NCBI RefSeq assembly: GCF_028330765.1 | Contig: NZ_JAQMTY010000031.1 | Location: forward strand, 1 to 48,075 | Source of the DNA: Spirulina subsalsa CS-330 | GTDB lineage: Bacteria; Cyanobacteriota; Cyanobacteriia; Cyanobacteriales; Spirulinaceae | Direction of reading: 5' to 3' | DNA length: 48,075 nt | Part shown: piece by piece, positions 8,654 through 17,000 of the stretch | How positions within the stretch are numbered: position 1 is the first letter of the stretch | How the letters are laid out: each line of letters starts with the position of its first letter | The notes under the pieces: generated by a model | The model's input: only the letters and a program-made list of their open reading frames with translations | The model's database searches: none | What the model was told of the DNA's origin: nothing | Program-made: the position numbers and the translations under genes

Positions 8654-10665
8654 TAGGCAAAATCAATCTGAATCACCATATCGTTATAGTCAAAATCACC
8701 CCCACCCGAGAGATCCTCAAACCCAAAGATATTATTCCCCAGCATAATCAGGTGATCTTGACCATCAGGATTCGCCGCATTATAGACAAAGTAGGCTTGA
8801 TTTTTGCGATCGATTTCATTATTCGGATTATCCGCCAGGAACTCATCAATCGTCGCCCCCGCCAGAATAAACGGCGCATAATACGCCCCCCCAAACCCTG
8901 TAGCACTACCGCCACTGGTGGAATTATTATTCACCGTTAAATCCAGACCCCCCACCCGATTTTCAATCGCAGCGCGGGCATAGCCAGCACTCCCCGGCGT
9001 TAACCCATTAATCGCCCCCGTCAGCGGGTTATCTACCCGATACAGACCAAACACATTGTTAAAAACTGCTTCCCGAAAGAGCGAAAATGTCGCCGTTAAC
9101 CCGGATGCCCCCGTTAAATCAATCACCTCAACCCCCCCGTTGACACCGGGATCATTCCACAGCCACACCACACCGTTTTCAGAATCTGGATCAGCGTTAC
9201 TGGTTTGACTAAGGGTAATGGTCAGGCCGCTGAGTTCAGACCTGCTTGATTTCAGTTGCCACTCTCCCGTCGTACCTGTGGAGGTCACTTGATCAAATAA
9301 CGTTAAGCTGCTTGACCCTGATAACTCAACCCCAAACTTAAAGTTAACCTCCGTAACACTTTTTCCTAAAATTTCTAGAGCGTCTTCGACATCATCAATA
9401 ATGCCTGAAGTTGCAGAAAAACTGTTCGGCAAGAATCCTGCGGGCAACAAAGAAAAGATATCAAGTTCTCCGTCAAAGCTGCTATTAGCAAGGGTTGTTC
9501 CATTTTTATCCGTCAAGACAAGCTTAAGGTCAACAATTTGTGAAGCAGGTGTTCCTTCAATTGTGATGGATAAATTTTCTCCACCTTTACCGCCAAAGAT
9601 AAACCGCTGAGAAATGTCATCATAAAACAGGAAATCTGTGGGGTTTGTTCCCGTTTCTGTGAAGTTCTCGAAGGCAAAAATCGGGTTCAAGCTGGGTCTT
9701 GTGCCAACATAGGCTTCGAGTGCTCCGTCCCCATCCACATCACCTAACGCTGGGGCTGCTCTCGTAAACTTAGCTTCCGTGTTGATTTCATCAAAAGGAT
9801 TACTGACTCCGAATTGCTCTGTAAAAATTGGCGTTAAATTGCTGCCTTCATTCCGGAAGTAACGGATAGTGCCATCTTCTGACCCAACGAAGGCATCAAA
9901 TACTTCATCGCCATCAAAATCTGCAAAATAAGGAACGACCCGGTTATGATCTGTGCCTAGAATCGTGAAATTAATACCCTCGAATGGATCATGGGGATCT
10001 TCGGCAGTATCAATGTTTTTGCGAACAAAATTGGGGGCTTCTGGAGTGCCTTCGTTGACGTAGTAATCGATCGCATTGTAGTGACCGATGAAGAGATGTT
10101 CTGGAATTTTATCCCCGTCAATGTCTACAAATCGGGGCACAGCATAAGCTGAAACACCTACAACCTTTCCAAAGATTTCATTGGTTTTGTCTATACCATT
10201 ACCATCAGCACCGACAACTCGTGTCGTTTTGCTAATGCTAAATTCAGATTCAAATGAGGGCGATGACTTCGTACCCTTATTTTCATAGAAGTAGAGGTTT
10301 CCGTAGGGTCCCCCCACTAATAGGTCTAGATCTCCATCACCATCTGCGTCGAAAAAGTCAACACTGGCTCCATAAATAATCTGAAACCCCGCACTCTCTT
10401 GACCTTTATCGGTAATCTCAAGCGCATTAAACGGGTTATCAGTACCAGTGCGTTCTGTAAAGGCCCCAGATCCGTCATTTTGAAAATAGAAAAGTGGCGG
10501 GTATACGTCTGAATTGTTGGGGTCGGATGCGCTGCCATGGCCAACGACAATATCCAAGTCCTTATCACCGTCTAAGTCAACAAAAGTGGGTACTCTGAGG
10601 ACACCTTTGTCACTGACTGGGCTAAGGTTAGGTCTGGTTGAGATACTTCTGAATTGTTGAACCAT
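8653..10665 (-). CDS. FG-GAP/VCBS repeat protein with C-terminal DUF4114 domain
   Basis: This is a 670-residue protein. The N-terminal half holds at least five calcium-loop repeats of the D-x-D-G-D form (DLDGDKDLD, DADGDGDLD, DIDGDKIPE, DFDGDEVFD, DVDGDGALE), each followed by a short hydrophobic FG-GAP/VCBS strand. This is the kind of beta-propeller found in surface adhesins. A central beta-rich region follows. The C terminus matches DUF4114 (FGFEDLSGGGDFDYNDMV near the end), common in secreted cyanobacterial proteins. There is no N-terminal signal peptide. Export by a C-terminal-signal route such as type I secretion is possible, but no transporter lies nearby. Its stop overlaps the birA start by one base. 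The local base composition is more AT-rich than the neighbouring genes, which may indicate transfer. Confidence 0.82.
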   Translation of the reverse strand: MVQQFRSISTRPNLSPVSDKGVLRVPTFVDLDGDKDLDIVVGHGSASDPNNSDVYPPLFYFQNDGSGAFTERTGTDNPFNALEITDKGQESAGFQIIYGASVDFFDADGDGDLDLLVGGPYGNLYFYENKGTKSSPSFESEFSISKTTRVVGADGNGIDKTNEIFGKVVGVSAYAVPRFVDIDGDKIPEHLFIGHYNAIDYYVNEGTPEAPNFVRKNIDTAEDPHDPFEGINFTILGTDHNRVVPYFADFDGDEVFDAFVGSEDGTIRYFRNEGSNLTPIFTEQFGVSNPFDEINTEAKFTRAAPALGDVDGDGALEAYVGTRPSLNPIFAFENFTETGTNPTDFLFYDDISQRFIFGGKGGENLSITIEGTPASQIVDLKLVLTDKNGTTLANSSFDGELDIFSLLPAGFLPNSFSATSGIIDDVEDALEILGKSVTEVNFKFGVELSGSSSLTLFDQVTSTGTTGEWQLKSSRSELSGLTITLSQTSNADPDSENGVVWLWNDPGVNGGVEVIDLTGASGLTATFSLFREAVFNNVFGLYRVDNPLTGAINGLTPGSAGYARAAIENRVGGLDLTVNNNSTSGGSATGFGGAYYAPFILAGATIDEFLADNPNNEIDRKNQAYFVYNAANPDGQDHLIMLGNNIFGFEDLSGGGDFDYNDMVIQIDFA

Positions 10666-10809
10666 GGCTTTTGGGGAGGTAGGGGGTTGGCAAGGGATGG
10701 GGGCAGGGGTTGAGCGAGCGGGTAGAAAAATTTATCTCGTTAGAGAATAACGAAGCAAGCTTAGTGCTAACTGAGCAAAGTATAACCTTGTGGGTGATGA
10801 GTGCAAGGG

Positions 10810-11907
10810 TTAGGGAGACGGACGATCGCCCGCTGTGAAAAGTTGCGATCGCTTCTTCTCCGTGGGGGGTGTGCCCATGGTGATAAGCGTACAAATTTCG
10901 TCAGTTTTGAAACCAAGGGCCATCGGCCGGATGACACCGGGCAGCACTTGAACATCATAAAGCTCTGTGATCACTCCTTCGAGTTGTATCCAATGATCTA
11001 TATTGCCCGTTTTGAGGTTAATGATCATCAGGCCGCAGACGGCTTCTGCATTTTTTGCTGTGAGTTGGTCATCCAGGGCGAGGCCGGAAAAGGTGCGATC
11101 GCCCCGTGGTTTCGATGTTCCCACGATCGCCCAGTCCTTGTGAAAGGCCAAACCGCGCAAATATCCCGGACAAAACGCGATCGCTTCAAACCGCTGCCAA
11201 ATCGGGTCAATATAACCAAACTCCCCCGTCCCAGAATTGAGCACCCAAAGGCGATCGTGATACAGGCGCGGTGAATGGGGCATCGAGAGCGTATCGAGCA
11301 GCACTTCATTGCGGCGAATATCAATCACACAGCCGTCTTGATGGCGTTTCTGTCGCCACCCCGCCGCCACATCCGACCGACTCACCGCCGTTGCATAGGC
11401 CGGTTGGCCCTTTTCAAAGGCCAAGCCGTTCAAATGACAGCGATCTTCTGGGGCCAACTTGGTGATAAACGGGGGCTGCCAGAGGGGGATGAAGCTGTAA
11501 TGGTTGCTGATCGTCGCCAGGCAACTGTAGAGCGTATTCACAAATAAAACCCGCTGCGTCCGGGTCAAGCCAATGTCATGAATATCCACATCCCCCGTGG
11601 TATGAGCGACACGCGGCACATAGACCTTGTCGTAGCCGTTATGGGTTTCGCCGGCTTGGAGGCAATTGTCCAGTTGCCACACCTGAAACCGACAGCCGAG
11701 ATAAATCCGCTCTGGGGTGGCATAGAGTCCCATCGGTCGATCAAACATCCGCTCGAAAATCGAGGGGGTCTGATCGGGTTTCATGCCCAGGAAAAAAATC
11801 CGGTTGGTTTGGTAGGTGGTGAAAGTGAGGCTGATCCGTTGTTCCGCCAGCCAATTGAGGGCATGGCGGGAACAACTGACCGCGAGGGGGGGATTCGGTT
11901 CGCTCAT
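10810..11907 (-). CDS. TIGR03032-like conserved protein (DUF4915-type)
   Basis: This is a 365-residue protein with an N-terminal WLAEQ-ISL-FTTYQ segment and a series of WxL/GLAF and strand-turn patterns, suggesting a beta-propeller-like fold. The pattern matches the uncharacterised TIGR03032 family as I remember it. Members occur in cyanobacteria and proteobacteria, often near TPR or sulfotransferase genes, with no established activity. There is no signal peptide or membrane helix. It begins 11 nt downstream of the flavodiiron gene on the same strand, so the two are probably co-transcribed. I assign no function. Confidence 0.72.
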   Translation of the reverse strand: MSEPNPPLAVSCSRHALNWLAEQRISLTFTTYQTNRIFFLGMKPDQTPSIFERMFDRPMGLYATPERIYLGCRFQVWQLDNCLQAGETHNGYDKVYVPRVAHTTGDVDIHDIGLTRTQRVLFVNTLYSCLATISNHYSFIPLWQPPFITKLAPEDRCHLNGLAFEKGQPAYATAVSRSDVAAGWRQKRHQDGCVIDIRRNEVLLDTLSMPHSPRLYHDRLWVLNSGTGEFGYIDPIWQRFEAIAFCPGYLRGLAFHKDWAIVGTSKPRGDRTFSGLALDDQLTAKNAEAVCGLMIINLKTGNIDHWIQLEGVITELYDVQVLPGVIRPMALGFKTDEICTLITMGTPPTEKKRSQLFTAGDRPSP

Positions 11908-11918
11908 GAAGAGGGGGG

Positions 11919-13640
11919 TTAGTAGTAGCTGCCGGTTTTGCGATGGTGAACGGCGGTGATGCCGCTTTCGTTCAAGACTTTGCCGGTTTCAGCTACAGCA
12001 TAGATCAACCAGTGATCGCTGCACTCCATGCGATTTTCGACGCGGCATTCTAAATAGGCCAACGCATCGGTGAGGATCGGGCAGCCATTGTCGGCGGGTT
12101 CGGTGCTGATCCCCTCGAAGCGGTCTTCGCCGGGGGCGTAGTTTTTCATGAAGTGTTTGCGCAGTTGTTTCCCCTCGGCCAGGATGTTGAGGACGAAGCG
12201 ATCGCCCCCATAGGTAAAGTCTTCAATGGCGCGGTCTTTGGCCACAGAGATCGTTAAACCGGGAGGGCTAAAAGAAGCCTGGGACACCCAAGAGGCCAGC
12301 ATCGCACTTTGCAATTCTTCCCGCTGCACCGTCACCACACAGAGCGAGCCAATAATCCGCCCCACGGCCTGCTCCAGGCGGGCGGACTGGGAGTCGGTAA
12401 CGGAGCCTTTGGGTTGGCGTTGTTTCTGTTGACGTTTCAGGGCTTGGGCGAAATCTGTGCCCGCCTCTTCGCAGTATTTAATGATTTTGTCCGTGGGGGT
12501 GAACTTAACGCGGATCGGGTCAAACCCAAAGCGATAGCCGGCATCCCGGAATTTTTGTTCGAGCATATCGATCGCTTCCCCGCTCCAGCCGTAGGAACCA
12601 AAGACGGCCGCTAACTTACTTTGATCCGCCGTGGCGAGGACGATACCGAGGGCGGTTTGGACTTGGGTGGGGGCATGGCCGCCGAGGGTGGGCGACCCCA
12701 TAATGAACCCAGCGGAGGTTTCAACGGCGGTTTTAATCGCTTCGGGGGTGGTGAATTCGCAGTTAATCGCTTCGACCGCAACCCCGGCTTTGGTGATGCC
12801 GCGAGCGATCGCCTGGGCCACGATCGCCGTATTGCCATAGGCCGACGCATAGATCAGCGCGACCCGGTTGGCCTTGGCTTTCTGGTCAGCGAGCCAGGTG
12901 TGATAGGACTGCTTCAACTCGCTGAGGCCGTAGCGAATCAGGGGGCCATGGCCGGGGGCGTAGAGGGGCGCGGGGTAGTCGGTTAATTTTTCGAGGGCGG
13001 CTTCTACTTGGGTGGCGTGGGGAGCCATCAAACAGTCGAAATAATAGCGCCGATCGTCGCTGTAGACTTGCCAGCCTTCATCAAGGATTTGATCACCGCA
13101 GACATGGGCCCCAAAAAGTTTATCGGTGTAGAGAATTTCGGTGGCGGGATCGTAGGTGCAGAGGTGGTCAGACCAGCGGGGGCTAGGGGTGGGGATGAAT
13201 TGAAGGTGATGGCCTTGGCCGAGGTCAAAGGTTTCGTCGTTTTTGATCACGAGGCAGTTGATCGCGATTTCCGGCAGGATTTTCTGGAGGGAAATGGCGG
13301 CGGGGTTGGAGCAAATGACGGTAACGGCGGGGTTGATCGTGAGGATCTTTTCGAGGGTTTTGCCGCGATTGGGGTTGATGTGGCCGAGGACGATCGCATC
13401 TAAGGTTTTCAGATTGAGGCGGTCTTGGAGGGCGGCAAGAAAAATGTCGGTGAAGGATTCGCCGGGGGGGTCAATCAGGACGGTGCGATCGGCTTCGATC
13501 AGGTAACTATTCGCCGTTGTCCCTTTGCGCAGGGCGTATTCAATTTCAAATTTGAGGCGATCCCAGGTGCGCGATCGCAGCACACGGGTTTGGGCAGCAA
13601 TGGGCAGGACTTGGACATCACGGGGTTTTACATCAACCAT
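11919..13640 (-). CDS. Flavodiiron protein, Flv1/Flv2 type (diflavin flavoprotein)
   Basis: This 573-residue protein has the cyanobacterial three-module layout: a metallo-beta-lactamase-like domain (about 1-255), a flavodoxin domain (about 258-405, with IYASAYGNT), and a flavin reductase domain (about 420-573). Flv proteins pass electrons from the photosystem I side to O2, usually as heterodimers such as Flv1/Flv3 or Flv2/Flv4. The canonical di-iron ligand set H-x-E-x-D-H...H...D...H is degenerate here. I read H87, N89, N91, R92, R155, K174 and H231. Such neutral or basic replacements mark the Flv1/Flv2 class, while Flv3/Flv4 keep the ligands. N-terminal similarity suggests Flv1, but I cannot separate Flv1 from Flv2. 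No partner flv gene is in the window. Confidence 0.9.
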   Translation of the reverse strand: MVDVKPRDVQVLPIAAQTRVLRSRTWDRLKFEIEYALRKGTTANSYLIEADRTVLIDPPGESFTDIFLAALQDRLNLKTLDAIVLGHINPNRGKTLEKILTINPAVTVICSNPAAISLQKILPEIAINCLVIKNDETFDLGQGHHLQFIPTPSPRWSDHLCTYDPATEILYTDKLFGAHVCGDQILDEGWQVYSDDRRYYFDCLMAPHATQVEAALEKLTDYPAPLYAPGHGPLIRYGLSELKQSYHTWLADQKAKANRVALIYASAYGNTAIVAQAIARGITKAGVAVEAINCEFTTPEAIKTAVETSAGFIMGSPTLGGHAPTQVQTALGIVLATADQSKLAAVFGSYGWSGEAIDMLEQKFRDAGYRFGFDPIRVKFTPTDKIIKYCEEAGTDFAQALKRQQKQRQPKGSVTDSQSARLEQAVGRIIGSLCVVTVQREELQSAMLASWVSQASFSPPGLTISVAKDRAIEDFTYGGDRFVLNILAEGKQLRKHFMKNYAPGEDRFEGISTEPADNGCPILTDALAYLECRVENRMECSDHWLIYAVAETGKVLNESGITAVHHRKTGSYY

Positions 13641-14032
13641 AACAAGTGGGGAGAGGGGGTGGAGGTCTAAACGAATGCGGTGATTTTAAATTTTTCTGTA
13701 ATGGTTTCTAGTGTAGAGGACAGGCTGATCGACCTTGGGCGATCGCGGCGAGTTTTTTGATTGATTCTGCTGATGGGAGCAAGTTGCTGCGGCTATACTG
13801 GGCACAATCCTATTTCCCCACAGGGAGAGAAAATTTAAGCAGGCTATCATGAATGGGAGCAAACGCCAGGCTAAAATTGTCCCTTCCGTTGCGTAGATTG
13901 AGGCATAGTGATGTAGCCTGCTGTGAACTGGGGTGCAGAAACTAGAGATTATCCCGACACAGGGGCCATCAGGGTGTATCCACAACATAAGGAGTCATTG
14001 CAGACTCCAACCCGTCCTGCAATCTAATCATC
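13641..14032. other. Divergent intergenic region between flv and the cyclase gene
   Basis: This 392-bp region separates two divergently transcribed genes and must hold both promoters. I see no coding region supported by family similarity. A hairpin, GGAGTC-ATTGCA-GACTCC (13991-14008), lies about 25 nt upstream of the cyclase start, in its probable leader. A TATACT hexamer near 13794 could be a -10 box for the plus strand, but I find no convincing -35 partner. Confidence 0.45.
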
Positions 14033-17000
14033 ATGTCAGGCTTTGAATATCCGAGTGTGGCAGAACAGGCACGCTATTCTGAGCACAATGCACTACCGTT
14101 CCCTTCCGTTCATGACGCTGCTTCCATCCATCCTGATCCGGTTGACCCAGAGGATATGATCCTGTCAAACTCCATGGAGATCCCACCGTCCACCTCACCC
14201 CTGATCACTGTGGGCATTCTCGCCCATCAGGCGGATCGGGTCTTGAGCACCGCTGATCCTCTGATCTCAGCCACCTGTTTGGCGATTGAAACGATTAATC
14301 GTCACGGCGGGGTCTTGGGGCGATCGCTCCAATATGACGTGCAACCTGTGGCCCTCGACACCGCCGCAGGGGCCCAGGATTTACAGGCTTGGGGGCAGCG
14401 CACCCCGACGATCGCCACGTTCTTTGGCACCGGCAGCCCGACGACAACCCCCAAAATTGAAGCCGCTCACCTCACGGCCCTTACCACCCTCAATCGCCTC
14501 CTGTGGCAACCCTTTTCCACCACCAGCCTGCGGCCGCATCCCCAGGTGTTTTACACCGGCAGTTGCCCCAATCAAACCGTGGCGATCGCCCTAGGGGGGT
14601 TGCAGGCTGAGGGGACGGTGCAACGGTGCTATCTGCTGGGGTCGGATTCGGTGCGATCGCGCCAACTCCGTACCCTGTGGAATGCCCAAAGTGACGAGTA
14701 CGGCTTAAACATTGTGGGTGAACAGGAATTCGGCCCCGATCACCGTTGGGGGGATCTGCTCGAACAGATCCACACCAGCACCGCCCAGATTATTATTGAC
14801 ACCCGGACTCAGGATCACAGCCAACTGTTTCACGCCCTCGCGGCGGCGGGGTTGACCCCGGAGGACTTGCCGGTGCTGTCGTTAACCTTGCCCGTGGGCG
14901 ATCGCCCCACAGCGGCCGGCCATCGCGTCGTCACTCACTACGATGCCACCGCCCCCACCCCCGAAAATCAAGCCCTCCTCGCCCAATGGGATGATCCCCA
15001 CCTGATTAGCGATGCGGCGATCGCAGCCTATACCCAAGTCTTCCTCTGGAAACAGGCCGTTGAAACCGCGCAATCCTTCGACACCGCTGCGGTACGTCAA
15101 GCCGCCTATGGTCAGAGCTACATCGGCCCCCAGGGTTTAGTGCAACTCCACCCCAACCATCACCTCAGTTGGGGCGGTGCGATCGCCCGTTGTCACGCCA
15201 ACGGCCATCTGCACCCCGGTTGGCAGTCACCCCACCCGATCCCCCCCCTGCCCTGGCAGTCACCCCCGTCCCCCACCAACGCCGCCATCCTCACCGATCA
15301 ACTCAGCCAAAGCCGTCGCCGCCATCGTCAACTGCGCAACACGATCCGGGACTACGGCCTCGAACTGCGCACCCTCTTCAATGTCATGGAAGAAACCGTG
15401 ATCACCACCGACCTAGACGGGTGTGTCTTGCGGATCTTGCCCACCCATGGCCCCCTACAGGTCAGCCCGGAGCAGATCGGGCAAGCGATCGCCCCCCTCT
15501 TTCCCGACACCCTCATCCCTGAGATCACCGCTGTCCTCCACAGCATCCAAACCGGAACCCTCAGCCCATCCCTCAACCCCCTCACCTACCACGAAGCCAA
15601 CGGCCTGCGGTGGTTTTCCATTCAGTTCGCCCCCATCCCCGAACATCAACAGGTGATTTGGGTCATCCGCGACATCACCGAACAGAAACTCATGGAGCTT
15701 GAACGTCAAGCCTCCCTCGATGACCTGCGCCAACAGTTTGCCGATCGCACCAGAGCCTTAATCGCTGCCAACGATCAACTCGTGGATGAAATCGTCGAAC
15801 GGCAACAGGCCGAAACCGCCCTCCAAGCTGTCCTCGATGCCGTACCGGGGATTGTGTCCTGGATCAGTGCAGATTTACGCTACCTGGGGGTGAATCGTCA
15901 CCTGGCCGGAATGTTCGGGTTAGAACCCCGCGAATTCATCGGCCAAGACATCGGCTTCCTCAACGCCAGCGATGGTTTTATTGATGTGGTGCGCGGCTTT
16001 TTCGCCAGTGACTTCATGGAGGATTTTCAAGAAATTGAAGCCCTCGTGGAGGGCCGCCGTCGCACCTATTTGATCGTGATGCAGAAGTACGATCACGGTC
16101 GGGCCGCCTTTAGTGTAGGGATTGACATCACCGAACGGATCGAAGCGATCGACGATCTGGCCCGCTCTAAAGAACAACTCCAAGCCGTCCTCGAAGCCGT
16201 ACCGGGGATCGTGTCCTGGATTAGCTCCGATCTCCATTACATGGGGGTGAATCGTCACTTGGCCAGCACCTTCAACCTCACCCCGGCGGATTTTGTCGGT
16301 CAACCGATTGGCTTTCTCCAGGCCAGCGATGATTTTAACGATTTTGTGCAGGAATTTTTCGGCAGTGAGTCCAATGATGATTTCCGGGAAGTGGAAGCGA
16401 TCGTCGATGGGGAACCCCATAACTATCTGATTGCCGCCCAAAAATATGACAACGGCAAAGCGGCGTTCACCGTCGGGATCGACATCACCGATCGCCAACG
16501 GGCCCTGGATGACTTGGCTCGCTCGAAAGATCAACTCCAAGCTGTCCTCGAAGCCGTGCCGGGGATTGTGTCCTGGATTAGCTCGGATCTCCATTACATG
16601 GGGGTGAATCGCCAACTGGCCAGCACCTTTAACCTTGAACCCGATGCCTTTGTGGGTCAGGATATTGGCTTTTTGCAGGCCAGTGGGGATTTTAATCAGT
16701 TTGTGCGGGAGTTTTTTGCGAGTCCGGCCCAGGATGATTTTCGGGAAGTGGAAGCGATCGTCAAGGGGGAGACTCGGAATTACTTGATTGCGTCCCAAAA
16801 ATATGATGATGGCAAAGCGGCGTTTGCGGTGGGAATTGATGTCACCGAGCGTCAACAGGCTCTCAATGCGCTGCAACAGGCGGAAGAAAAGTACCGCATG
16901 ATCTTTGAGAATGCGGTGGAGGGGATTTTCCAAACCACTGCCGATGGTCGGTATCTCAGTGCTAACCCTGCTCTGGCGAGGATTTACGGCTTTGAGAGTC

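Noticed and set aside
13686-13988. 100-codon minus-strand open frame upstream of flv
   Set aside because: It has no family similarity that I recognise, and it fills the divergent promoter region. Not supported as a gene.
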